Source: JAFALK01 sp042701975 (GTDB lineage Bacteria > Pseudomonadota > Gammaproteobacteria > Burkholderiales > Burkholderiaceae_C). Taken from it: DNA of 64,000 nt. The DNA lies in NCBI GenBank assembly GCA_042701975.1, contig CP170561.1, positions 4,774,001 to 4,838,000 on the forward strand, read 5' to 3'. The position numbers were made by a program, and so were the translations under genes. Position 1 is the first letter of the stretch. The number at the start of each line of letters is the position of its first letter. Below, piece by piece: positions 9,570 to 17,275 of this stretch. The notes under the pieces are model-generated. The model was not told where the DNA came from. It did not search any database and worked only from the letters and a program-made list of their open reading frames with translations.

Positions 9570-10433
9570 ATGAATACCCAGCAAATCCGCCAAGAAATTG
9601 ACAGCTCGTGCAGCAGCGGCAGCCTCAAGCAGATCAAGATTCCGCCGTGCCCTGAGGCGCTCGTGCAACTGCAGGCCGCCATGGCCCAGGCTGAACCCGA
9701 CCTGGCCGCCATCGCCCGCATCGCCGCCAGCGACGTGGCCATGAGCGCTACCTTGCTGCGCACAGCCAACAGCGTCATCTACCGCCCGCTCGGCCCGCCC
9801 TGCTCGACCGTCGGTCAGGCGCTGACACGGCTGGGCTTGAGCGAGAGCCTGCTGCTGATGACGAGCTTCCTGACCGTCAACGCGATTCCGGTGAACCACC
9901 CGCGCCTGCTGCGCTTCTGGCAGCGTGCCGCCAAGCGGGCCGCGGCCTGCGGCTTCATCGCCGAGCAGCTGGCTGGCATGTCGCGCGACCTGGCGCATCT
10001 GTACGGCCTCTTCATGCACGTGGGCCTGCCCGTGCTGCTGCAGAGCGTGCGCGGCTACGGCTCCACGCTGGTGGAGGCCGAGGCCCGCATCGACCGCCCT
10101 TTCATCTCCACCGAGAACGCCAACCACCGCACCGACCATGCCGTGGTCGGCGCCCTGGTGGCACGCGTGTGGCACATGCCGCCCGAGCTGATGGCCGCCG
10201 TGCGCCTGCATCACGACCTCAACGTGCTGGGCAGCGCCCGCGTGGAGCCCGAGGTGCAGACCCTGATCGCCACCGGCCTGCTGGCCGAGCACCTGATGCG
10301 CCGCCATGAAGGGCTGGACGACGACGCCGACTGGATCGCCCACCACGCCCGCGCGCTGGACTGGCTGCAGATCGGGCTGGAAGACCTCGACACATGGGAA
10401 GAGGCCTCCCGCGCGCTGCTGGACGAGCTCTGA
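9570..10433 (+). CDS. HDOD domain protein
   Basis: A 287-residue protein made almost entirely of one HDOD domain, a catalytically silent relative of the HD phosphohydrolases found in signalling proteins, often those linked to c-di-GMP or motility. The LARIAASDVAMSATLLRTANS region and the helix set GLFMHVGLPVLLQSV followed by HHDLNVLG fit the family. The start MNTQQIRQEIDSS was chosen because it matches the usual distance to the domain; no clear ribosome site precedes it and the frame is open back to 9399. It is divergent from lapG, which may point to a shared surface or biofilm role, but that is inference. Confidence 0.82.
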   Translation: MNTQQIRQEIDSSCSSGSLKQIKIPPCPEALVQLQAAMAQAEPDLAAIARIAASDVAMSATLLRTANSVIYRPLGPPCSTVGQALTRLGLSESLLLMTSFLTVNAIPVNHPRLLRFWQRAAKRAAACGFIAEQLAGMSRDLAHLYGLFMHVGLPVLLQSVRGYGSTLVEAEARIDRPFISTENANHRTDHAVVGALVARVWHMPPELMAAVRLHHDLNVLGSARVEPEVQTLIATGLLAEHLMRRHEGLDDDADWIAHHARALDWLQIGLEDLDTWEEASRALLDEL

Positions 10434-10452
10434 CCTGACCGAAGCCCGCTGA

Positions 10453-11586
10453 TCACATGCTGATCGCAACGACGATCAGCAGGTATAGCAGCAAGGCGAT
10501 GGCCGCGTAGGTCAGCAGTGCCACCGTGCGCCAGAAGGCGCCGAAGCGCGAGAGCCCGTACGTGCCCTTGAGCTGCAGGTACATGTGCACCGGCGGCACG
10601 AACGTCGCCAGCAAGGCCACCGTGCCGCCCAGGTGGAACAGGCCCAGGATCGCCAGCAGGCTCATCAGCACCGCCATCGCCGAGAGCGAATAGAAGGCGA
10701 ACACCGCGTGGTCGAACATGTTGACGCCACGCTTGAACAGGAACAGCAGGCCCAAGAAGGGCAGCGTGAGCGGCACCAGCAGGATGGCGAACTTGGCCGA
10801 GCCACTCTTGATCTTGTAGAGCGCCAGCTCGCGGTTGGCGTCGGCGTGGATGATCTTGCGCTCAAAGCTCGGCGTGGCCAGCCAGGTCATGCCGGCGTCC
10901 AGCAGCTGCTGGTGCAGCTTCTCCTGGGTGATCGGTTCCTTGTGCTTCTTGGGCTTGCCCTGGCTGACGAGTTCGCCGTCGTTCGCATCGTCGTCGCCGG
11001 TGAGGGCCGGCACCATGGACAGCGCCTTGAGCTGCGACTCCAGCTCCTCGGCCCGCTCGTTCTGCTCGGCATTGCGAGCAGCGCTGGCTGGCAAGGCGGC
11101 CAGCTCGGCGGTGACGCGCTCGGTCTCGGCCTTGATGGTGGTAGTGCGTGTCACGCCATTCTTCGTGACCTTGGCCGGCAGGTCCGCCGCGCTGCCGCTG
11201 GTCAGCGAGAAGGTCAGGAACATCGCGAACATCATGAACAGGAACAGGGGCAGCGGACCGACGTAGCGGACCCGCTTGCCGTCGATGTACTCGCGCGTCA
11301 GCCGTCCGGGGCGAAACATCAGCAGCGGCAACGTACGCCAGGCCTTGGTCTCGAAATGGAAGATACCGTGCAGCAGCTCCTCCACCAGATGCAGGAGCGA
11401 GCGGTGCACATGGGCACGCTGGCCGCACAGGGCGCAGAAATGGCCCGTCAGCTGATTTCCGCAGTTAGCGCACGCGCCACCCTGCGCGGCGTGCCCGGCG
11501 TCGCCCTGCGCCTCGCCCCGGCTGGCTGCATGTGCAATCACCGCCGCACCCAGCACCTCACCCGGAATCTCCAAGCCCTCGCTCAT
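10453..11586 (-). CDS. DUF3667 membrane protein with zinc ribbon
   Basis: A 377-residue protein of unknown function. Residues about 38-56 form a zinc ribbon (CANCGNQLTGHFCALCGQ), followed by the characteristic HLVEELLHGIFHFETKAWRTL and RPGRLTREYIDGKRVRYVGP segment of the DUF3667 family. A first membrane helix comes right after it (PLPLFLFMMFAMFLTFSL), then a long soluble loop rich in charged residues, and three or four more helices in the last 120 residues. It converges on the HDOD gene with a gap of 19 bases. The function has not been worked out for any member that I know. Confidence 0.85.
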   Translation of the reverse strand: MSEGLEIPGEVLGAAVIAHAASRGEAQGDAGHAAQGGACANCGNQLTGHFCALCGQRAHVHRSLLHLVEELLHGIFHFETKAWRTLPLLMFRPGRLTREYIDGKRVRYVGPLPLFLFMMFAMFLTFSLTSGSAADLPAKVTKNGVTRTTTIKAETERVTAELAALPASAARNAEQNERAEELESQLKALSMVPALTGDDDANDGELVSQGKPKKHKEPITQEKLHQQLLDAGMTWLATPSFERKIIHADANRELALYKIKSGSAKFAILLVPLTLPFLGLLFLFKRGVNMFDHAVFAFYSLSAMAVLMSLLAILGLFHLGGTVALLATFVPPVHMYLQLKGTYGLSRFGAFWRTVALLTYAAIALLLYLLIVVAISM

Positions 11587-11657
11587 TTCTTACATCCTCC
11601 GTCTAAGCAGGGCGCTACTGTCGCCGAGCCCGGAGAGGCAGACAAGCGGGATTGACC

Positions 11658-12038
11658 TCAGTTCGCGGCGAGCGCCTGGTAGAACTGCAAGCCGTTGCCG
11701 GCCGGATCGCGCAGATGAAATTCACGCGTGCCCCAAGGCGTGTCAGCCGGCCTCGCATACGGGCCGCTGCTAGCCGGTTGCGCCCAAGCCCGGTGCAGAG
11801 CGTCCACGTCTTGCACCGGAAAGCGATAGACCGGCCGGTCCAGCCCCTCCACCCATTGGGCGGCATCCGCCCACTGCAGATGCAGCTCGACCTCGTCGCG
11901 CGTGATCACGGCATAACGCGGATCCTGATCGTCATCCGCGAAGCGCAGCGCAAAGCCCAGGGCGTTGTAGAAGCGCAGGGATTCATGGATCGACCTCGCC
12001 GCTAGCACCGGATGGACGGCCAGCAGCGCGGTCCTCAT
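11658..12038 (-). CDS. VOC superfamily protein (glyoxalase/bleomycin-resistance fold)
   Basis: A 126-residue single-domain protein of the vicinal oxygen chelate fold. It opens with the family's pattern of a first strand and helix (LLAVHPVLAARSIHESLRFYNALGF) and closes with EFHLRDPAGNGLQFYQ, the usual metal-ligand glutamate strand. The closest general type is the bleomycin-resistance-like protein, but no drug or substrate can be assigned. Its ATG overlaps the TGA of the upstream GFA gene by four bases (ATGA), so the two are translated together. The frame is open upstream but the GFA coding sequence occupies it. Confidence 0.85.
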   Translation of the reverse strand: MRTALLAVHPVLAARSIHESLRFYNALGFALRFADDDQDPRYAVITRDEVELHLQWADAAQWVEGLDRPVYRFPVQDVDALHRAWAQPASSGPYARPADTPWGTREFHLRDPAGNGLQFYQALAAN

Positions 12039-12382
12039 ATTGAACGGCCGTCGAAATGCTTGACCGGGATGGCATCCAGGTCGATGCCCTCGATGCAGCG
12101 AATGTTCACCGCTGCGATGGCCTGGCCGTTGGGCGCCTTGCCTTCGCCATAGGGATGAATGCCGCATGCCGGGCAGAAGCGATGCTGGATCGCATGCTTG
12201 TTGAAGGTGTAGCTCTGCGAGTTTTCTTCCGGCGTGAGCAGATGGAACTGCTCGCGCGGCACGAACCACAGCAGCGAGCCCTTGCGCTGGCAGATCGAAC
12301 AGTTGCAGGCCAGCGCTTCCTTGATCTCGCCGTCGGCCTCGAAGGCCACCTTGCCGCAGTGGCAGCTGCCGCGGTATTTCAT
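12035..12382 (-). CDS. GFA/CENP-V family zinc protein
   Basis: A 115-residue protein of the glutathione-dependent formaldehyde-activating enzyme (Gfa) fold. The zinc cysteines are in place: GSCHCG (Cys7, Cys9), ACNCSICQRKG (Cys26, Cys28, Cys31) and FCPACGIHPYG. Most small members, this one included, have unknown substrates; a link with glutathione adducts is only suggested by the family name. It overlaps the downstream VOC gene by four bases and follows another VOC gene by 46 bases, so the group looks like a small detoxification-type operon. Confidence 0.88.
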   Translation of the reverse strand: MKYRGSCHCGKVAFEADGEIKEALACNCSICQRKGSLLWFVPREQFHLLTPEENSQSYTFNKHAIQHRFCPACGIHPYGEGKAPNGQAIAAVNIRCIEGIDLDAIPVKHFDGRSI

Positions 12383-12428
12383 GCGATCACCTCACGGGGT
12401 AGGAATGGACGTGGCTGCAGTCTCGGCC

Positions 12429-12827
12429 TCAGGGCGGTTCATGGCAAGCGATGCAGAGCTTGTTGCCCTCCGGATCGCGAAAGTAGGCACCGTAGTAGTG
12501 GGCGTGATATTCAGGTCGCAGACCCGGCACGCCTTCGCAGCGGCCGCCATGCTGAAGGGCTGCGGCATGCACGGCATCGACCTGCGCGCGTGTGCTCGCC
12601 ATGAAGGCAAACATCTGGCCGTTGCCCACCTGGTGCGGTTGCTGATCGAAGGGCCGCCCGATCAGGAACAGCGGCCTGGCACCCTCTCCTTCTGCCGGCT
12701 GCCATCCGGCCCAGGGCCGCGAAGCATCGACAAAACGCTGCCGCGCACCGACCGCCGCCATCACCGGACCATAGAAAGCCAAGGCGCGATCGAAGTCGCT
12801 CACGCCGACGAAGACATGCGAGAACAT
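12429..12827 (-). CDS. VOC superfamily protein
   Basis: A 132-residue VOC-fold protein. It begins MFSHVFVGVSDFDRALAFYGPVM and ends YYGAYFRDPEGNKLCIACH; the histidine near residue 4 and the glutamate of the final strand (DPEGNKL) are placed where metal ligands lie in glyoxalase-type proteins. The loop PEYHAHYYGAYF is common in a VOC subgroup annotated as glyoxalase-like in proteobacteria. It sits between the DUF106-aa membrane protein gene (12 bases upstream) and the GFA gene, on the same strand. The substrate is unknown. Confidence 0.85.
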   Translation of the reverse strand: MFSHVFVGVSDFDRALAFYGPVMAAVGARQRFVDASRPWAGWQPAEGEGARPLFLIGRPFDQQPHQVGNGQMFAFMASTRAQVDAVHAAALQHGGRCEGVPGLRPEYHAHYYGAYFRDPEGNKLCIACHEPP

Positions 12828-12839
12828 GGCGCGCCCTCC

Positions 12840-13160
12840 TCAGCCTTTGCCCTTGGCCGCCTGCACCTTGCCGAAGCGCAGCGACAGGTACACGCCCAGC
12901 ACCAGCGCGCCAACCACCACCAAGCCAAAGCCGAGCGTCGGCCCGACGATGAAAGGCGAACGCGCGATCAGCATCACGCCGACCACGGCATTGAACACTC
13001 CCCACAGCACATTGACCAGCGGCGATGAATCGCCGGCGCCTCGCGGCTTGGCAAACGGCGTTGGAAAGGCGCGCCCCTGCAGACCGGCGGCCAGATGGGG
13101 AATCGCATTGCACAGGAACGCGCCAGCGAAAAACTGGCCGATGCAGGAGAGCAGGTCCAT
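12840..13160 (-). CDS. Small membrane protein of unknown function
   Basis: A 106-residue protein with three predicted helices: residues about 3-22 (SCIGQFFAGAFLCNAIPHLA), 49-66 (VNVLWGVFNAVVGVMLIA) and 72-94 (VGPTLGFGLVVVGALVLGVYL). The segment FAGAFLCNAIPHLAAGLQGRAFPTPFA is the kind of motif kept in a small uncharacterised family. It is first of four closely spaced minus-strand genes (this gene, VOC, GFA, VOC), with only 12 bases to the next, so cotranscription is likely. No function is claimed. Confidence 0.75.
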   Translation of the reverse strand: MDLLSCIGQFFAGAFLCNAIPHLAAGLQGRAFPTPFAKPRGAGDSSPLVNVLWGVFNAVVGVMLIARSPFIVGPTLGFGLVVVGALVLGVYLSLRFGKVQAAKGKG

Positions 13161-13251
13161 GGCTTCTTCCGTCGCACGGGTTCGATGAAGCGGTCATCCT
13201 ACGGGCATTCCACACGGGTGGCAGAATCGCCGCGCACCGGGAGGCTCGTCC

Positions 13252-14046
13252 ATGAAACTGCTCCGAAGGCTGTTCACATTCCTGACCACGGCCGCTGTTG
13301 CCACCCTGGCCGGCACGGCTGCGCCCGCGCTTGCAGCCGACACGCAGTTCTCGCTGCTGGTGTTGGCAATGCCGACCAAGTACCACTACGAGTACATCCC
13401 TGTGGCACGCGAGAGCTTCGAGCGTCTGTCCAGGCTGCATGCATTCGAGCTGACTTGGGCGGCCACGCCGCAGGCGCTGGAAGGCGACCTCTCCAAATAC
13501 GCCGCCGTCGTGTTGCTCAACAGCTCTGGCGAGGAGTTCAACGAGGCGCAGCGGGCCAGCTTCGAGCGCTACATGCGCGGCGGCGGCAATGCCGTGATCG
13601 TGCACCGCGCCATCATCTCGGCGCCGGGCAAATGGCCCTGGTACGAGAAGCTCGTGGGCCGCTCCTTCCGCATCCATCCGATCCTGCAGACCGCCGTGGT
13701 CAACAAGCGCGACCCCAGCCACCCGGCCACCTTCGGGCTGCCCGATCACTGGATCTGGAGCGACGAGTGGTATGAGTTCGACAACCCGCACCAGGTCGCC
13801 ATCCGGCCATTGCTTGCCGTCGATGAACGCAGTTATGACCCGCACAAGATCTGGCCCGGACAGGTGGCCAACGGCATGGGCGCCGACCATCCGGTGAGCT
13901 GGACCCACAGCTATGAAAAGGGCCGCGTCTTCGTGACGGCGCTGGGGCACAACGCGGAAACGTACAAGGAGCCGCAGTACCTGGCCCACCTGTGGGGTGG
14001 GATCTGGTGGAGCGCGACAGGTCTGGGCGGGCAGGCGGCGCGCTGA
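13252..14046 (+). CDS. Secreted ThuA-domain protein
   Basis: A 264-residue protein with a signal peptide of about 28 residues (MKLLRRLFTFLTTAAVATLAG to ALA-AD), so it is exported. The rest is a ThuA-like domain, a class I glutamine amidotransferase-like fold named for trehalose utilisation: LLVLAMPTKYHYEYIPVARESFERL, AAVVLLNSSGEEF, a GGGNAVIVHRAI segment, and the end GRVFVTALGHNAETYKEPQYL. Many exported members act in sugar or glycan breakdown in Bacteroidetes and Verrucomicrobia; here there is no glycan gene nearby, so the role is open. Confidence 0.85.
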   Translation: MKLLRRLFTFLTTAAVATLAGTAAPALAADTQFSLLVLAMPTKYHYEYIPVARESFERLSRLHAFELTWAATPQALEGDLSKYAAVVLLNSSGEEFNEAQRASFERYMRGGGNAVIVHRAIISAPGKWPWYEKLVGRSFRIHPILQTAVVNKRDPSHPATFGLPDHWIWSDEWYEFDNPHQVAIRPLLAVDERSYDPHKIWPGQVANGMGADHPVSWTHSYEKGRVFVTALGHNAETYKEPQYLAHLWGGIWWSATGLGGQAAR

Positions 14047-14069
14047 CGCAGCTCGGAGCCGATCAGGCG

Positions 14070-14675
14070 TCAGTCAGCAGCTCGACCACGCAAGCTTGTC
14101 CACTCTGTCCGCAGCAGCGAAAACTGCAGCAGGTCATGGAACCTGCCACCCCAGCGGCCGACTTCCCGGAGCCGGCCTTCTTCGAAAAATCCCAGCCGGC
14201 GGATCGACTGGAGAGAAGCGGCATTGGAGGGATGAACCTGCGCTTCAACCCGATGCAGATCCATCTTGTTGAAGCCCCAGTCCAATGCAGCGTTGAGCGC
14301 CTCCTGCATCAGGCCTTTGCCGTGGCAGCCACGGGCCAGCTCGTATCCCAGCGTGCACTTGCGCGAGTTGCGATTCCAGCCGAACAGCCCGCAACTGCCG
14401 ATCAGCGTGAGCTCGCCCTTGAGCTGCAAACCCCAGCGCACGCCCGGATTGGGCAGGCTTCGCCAACTGGCAAAGAGGTCCACCAGATCGATGGCGGCGT
14501 GCAGATCCTTCAAGGGCTCGGTGCCGAACCAACGCATCAGCTCGGCATCGCCGTGGATCTGGAGCAATGCGGGCGCGTCGGAAGTGATGATCTCGCGAAG
14601 CACGAGTCGCTTCGTTTCGAGTGTGGGGAAAGGTCGCGTCACGGAAAGCTCAGGCACCTGCTCGGACCAGGCCAT
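14070..14675 (-). CDS. GNAT N-acetyltransferase, RimJ/RimL type
   Basis: A 201-residue acetyl-CoA dependent acetyltransferase. The RimJ/RimL type pattern is clear: TKRLVLREIITSDAPALLQIH at the start, IGSCGLFGWNRNSRKCTLGYEL in the middle, the acetyl-CoA loop YELARGCHGKGLMQEAL, and the end HPSNAASLQSIRRLGFFEEGRLRE. The acceptor (ribosomal protein N-terminus, small amine or antibiotic) cannot be told. The chosen ATG lies inside the 3' end of the globin gene (26-base overlap); a later start is possible but would cut into the first strand. Confidence 0.86.
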   Translation of the reverse strand: MAWSEQVPELSVTRPFPTLETKRLVLREIITSDAPALLQIHGDAELMRWFGTEPLKDLHAAIDLVDLFASWRSLPNPGVRWGLQLKGELTLIGSCGLFGWNRNSRKCTLGYELARGCHGKGLMQEALNAALDWGFNKMDLHRVEAQVHPSNAASLQSIRRLGFFEEGRLREVGRWGGRFHDLLQFSLLRTEWTSLRGRAAD

Positions 14676-15111
14676 CCCACGACCAGCGCGGAATCTTCAT
14701 GCCCTCGGGCACATCCTCGGCACTCTTCGGATAGCCGGACATCCTGTGCGTCGTCGACCAGGCGAAGTAGTCGTGCAGCGCGCGCTGCAGACGCGGATCG
14801 CTCACGCCGAGGTCCTGCATCGCCAGATCGAAGCAAGCGATGGCCCGCTGATCCATCTCCTCGTGCGGACCATGCCCGCTGTGCATGCGCACGACCGAGG
14901 TTTCACTGCCGTGTTGCGCGCTGTAGCCGGCCGGCCCGCCCCAGGCCTCGGCCCAGTAGGCCGCCAGGCGTTCGGTGTGCTGCGGATGAAAGCCGTGGCT
15001 GAACGCGTGAGAGACGATCTCGTCGGCCATCACGCGCTCGTGCCAGGCATGGGCTAGCGCCAGGACGCGGACGCTGCCGCCAAGCGCTTCGAACAGGGTG
15101 TTGCCTGACAT
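14650..15111 (-). CDS. Group 2 truncated-haemoglobin-like protein
   Basis: A 153-residue globin of the truncated group 2 type. Recognisable parts are LFEALGGSVRVLALAHAWHERV at the start, YWAEAWGGPAGYSAQHG, the proximal-histidine region SVVRMHSGHGPHEE, and the C-terminal extension ALHDYFAWSTTHRM to IPRWSWDGL shared by a well-populated subgroup. Such globins bind O2 or NO; a redox or detoxification role is usual but not shown. The ATG at 15111 was chosen because the frame upstream overlaps the 66-residue gene. It overlaps the GNAT gene by 26 bases at its 3' end. Confidence 0.8.
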   Translation of the reverse strand: MSGNTLFEALGGSVRVLALAHAWHERVMADEIVSHAFSHGFHPQHTERLAAYWAEAWGGPAGYSAQHGSETSVVRMHSGHGPHEEMDQRAIACFDLAMQDLGVSDPRLQRALHDYFAWSTTHRMSGYPKSAEDVPEGMKIPRWSWDGLVRAGA

Positions 15112-15122
15112 GCTGCGACGCC

Positions 15123-15323
15123 CTACGCCGCAGATGCCGGCGCTGCCTTCGCTTCCAGCTTTGCGACGTAATCCATGAGCGCTTCCGCCACCTCCCGCAA
15201 CTCCGCCGTGCGCAGGATGCCGGAGACCTGTTGGCCGCGCCGGTCGTCGAAGACGATCTTGTGCCATTCGCCGTTCTCCGAGGGCTGGAATGCGAAGCTC
15301 TTGATGTCGATGGTGGTTTCCAT
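15123..15323 (-). CDS. Small hypothetical protein
   Basis: A 66-residue protein with no recognised domain. It opens METTIDIKSFAFQPSENGEWHKIVFDDRRGQQVSG, which reads as two beta strands, and ends with a helix of alternating charge (ELREVAEALMDYVAKLEAKA). It stops 11 bases before the globin start, on the same strand, so it is likely the first gene of a short operon with the globin and GNAT genes. Codon use is like its neighbours. Function is unknown. Confidence 0.6.
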   Translation of the reverse strand: METTIDIKSFAFQPSENGEWHKIVFDDRRGQQVSGILRTAELREVAEALMDYVAKLEAKAAPASAA

Positions 15324-15371
15324 GGTTCGGTGTTCCGTGTCTATGCCGAGATGCTACGCGCAGTGAACGGC

Positions 15372-15403
15372 AAAAAGCCCGGTCCTTTCGGTACCGGGCT
15401 TTT
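15372..15403 (-). terminator. Rho-independent terminator of the pyruvate dehydrogenase operon
   Basis: Read on the minus strand, AAAAGCCCGGT, a nine-base loop, then ACCGGGCTTTT followed by one more T. The eleven-base stem is perfect and ends in a run of five T, 36 bases after the lpdA stop codon. The same GCCCGGT stem recurs in the phaP terminator. Confidence 0.88.
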
Positions 15404-15438
15404 GGGGGTCTCTGACCGGGTCTTGCTACGCGGTCCGG

Positions 15439-17259
15439 TTACTTGCGCTGCGGCGGAATATCCGTGCAGCTGCCGTGCGCCACTTCCGCGGCCATGCCGA
15501 TGCTCTCGCCCAGCGTGGGGTGCGGGTGGATGGTCTTGCCGATGTCCACCGCATCCGCGCCCATCTCGATGGCCAGGGCGATCTCGCCGATCATGTCGCC
15601 GGCATGCGTGCCGACGATGCCGCCGCCGAGGATGCGGTGCGACTCTTCATCGAACAGCAGCTTGGTGAAGCCTTCGTCGCGACCGTTGGCAATCGCGCGG
15701 CCCGAGGCAGTCCAGGGGAACAGGCCCTTCTTGACCTTGATGCCCTTGGCCTTGGCTTCGTCCTCGGTCAGGCCCACCCACGCCACTTCCGGATCGGTGT
15801 AGGCCACGCTCGGGATCACGCGGGCGTCGAACTGGCTCTTGGCCAGGTCGGGCTTGCCCAGCAGTTCGCCGGCGATGACTTCTGCCGCCACATGGCCTTC
15901 GTGCACGGCCTTGTGCGCCAGCATGGGCTGGCCCACCAGATCGCCGATGGCGAAGATGTTGCGCACGTTGGTGCGCATCTGCACGTCCACCGGCACGAAG
16001 CCGCGGTCGGTCACGGCGACGCCGGCCTTGTCGGCGCCGAACTTCTTGCCGTTGGGCGTGCGGCCCACTGCTTGCAGCACGAGGTCGTAGACCTGCGGCT
16101 CTTTGGGCGCGCCCTCGCCTTCAAAGGTCACCTTGATGCCTTCGGGTGTGGCTTCGGCGGCCACCGTCTTCGTGTTCAACATGATGTTGTCAAAGCGCGG
16201 CGCGTTCATCTTCTGCCAGACCTTGACCAGATCACGGTCGGCGCCCGTCATCAGCGTGGGCAGCATCTCGACGACATCGAGGCGCGCGCCGAGCGTGGAG
16301 TACACCGTGCCCATTTCCAGGCCGATGATGCCGCCGCCGACGATGAGCATGCGCTTCGGAGCAGAGGCCAGTTCCAGCGCGCCGGTCGAATCGACCACGC
16401 GCGGGTCGTTCGGCATGAACGGCAGGCGCACAGCCTGCGAGCCGGCCGCGAGGATCATGGTCTTGAAGCCGAGCACTTGCGTCTTGCCGCTTTGCTCCTG
16501 CGCGCTGCCGGTCGTCTCGGCCACGCTCAGGTGGTTCGCGTCAAGCAGCGTGCCGTAGCCGCGCACGACGGTGACCTTGCGCATCTTGGCCATGGCGGAC
16601 AGGCCGCCCGTGAGCTTGCCCACGACCTTCTGCTTGTGGGCCAGCAGCTTGGCCAGGTCGACCTGCGCCTCGCCGTAGCTCACGCCCAGGTCGGCGAAGT
16701 GCTTCACTTCATCCATCACGGCGGCCACGTGCAGCAGCGCCTTCGAAGGAATACAGCCCACGTTCAGGCAGACGCCGCCGAGCGTGGCGTAGCGCTCGAC
16801 GATGGCGACCTTGAGGCCGAGGTCGGCTGCGCGGAACGCCGCCGAGTAGCCGCCAGGGCCGCCGCCGAGCACGATCACGTCGTAGTCGGCATCGCTGGCG
16901 CCGGCGTAGGTGGCGGCTTGCGGTGCGGGCACGGGCGCTGCGGCAGGTGCTGCAATGGCCGGTGCTGCAATGGCCGGTGCAGGAGCTTGCGCGGGAGCTG
17001 CGGCCGGTGCAGCCGCATCAGCCGCACCCTCGAGCGTTAGCACCACGCTGCCTTGCCTGACCTTGTCGCCGACCTTGACCTTCACCTCCTGCACGACGCC
17101 AGCCGCGCTCGAAGGAATCTCCATCGAAGCCTTGTCGCTCTCGACGGTGATCAGGCTCTGCTCGACCTTGACGTGATCGCCGGCTTTCACCAGCACCTCG
17201 ATCACGCCGACTTCGTCGAAATCGCCGATATCCGGGACCTTGATTTCAATCGTTGCCAT
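15439..17259 (-). CDS. lpdA: Dihydrolipoyl dehydrogenase (E3) with N-terminal lipoyl domain
   Basis: FAD enzyme of 606 residues that reoxidises dihydrolipoyl groups of the pyruvate dehydrogenase complex with NAD. Residues 1-80 form a lipoyl domain with the target lysine in VESDKASMEIPS, then an Ala-Pro linker to about 125, then the flavoprotein: FAD motif DVIVLGGGPGGYSAAFRAAD, redox disulphide GGVCLNVGCIPSK, NAD site GGGIIGLEMGTVYSTLG and the C-terminal HPHPTLGES with the catalytic histidine. An E3 with its own lipoyl domain is typical of Ralstonia and Neisseria-type operons. It is third in aceE-aceF-lpdA, 16 bases after aceF. Confidence 0.97.
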   Translation of the reverse strand: MATIEIKVPDIGDFDEVGVIEVLVKAGDHVKVEQSLITVESDKASMEIPSSAAGVVQEVKVKVGDKVRQGSVVLTLEGAADAAAPAAAPAQAPAPAIAAPAIAAPAAAPVPAPQAATYAGASDADYDVIVLGGGPGGYSAAFRAADLGLKVAIVERYATLGGVCLNVGCIPSKALLHVAAVMDEVKHFADLGVSYGEAQVDLAKLLAHKQKVVGKLTGGLSAMAKMRKVTVVRGYGTLLDANHLSVAETTGSAQEQSGKTQVLGFKTMILAAGSQAVRLPFMPNDPRVVDSTGALELASAPKRMLIVGGGIIGLEMGTVYSTLGARLDVVEMLPTLMTGADRDLVKVWQKMNAPRFDNIMLNTKTVAAEATPEGIKVTFEGEGAPKEPQVYDLVLQAVGRTPNGKKFGADKAGVAVTDRGFVPVDVQMRTNVRNIFAIGDLVGQPMLAHKAVHEGHVAAEVIAGELLGKPDLAKSQFDARVIPSVAYTDPEVAWVGLTEDEAKAKGIKVKKGLFPWTASGRAIANGRDEGFTKLLFDEESHRILGGGIVGTHAGDMIGEIALAIEMGADAVDIGKTIHPHPTLGESIGMAAEVAHGSCTDIPPQRK

Positions 17260-17275
17260 CTCATCGATCCTTTGT

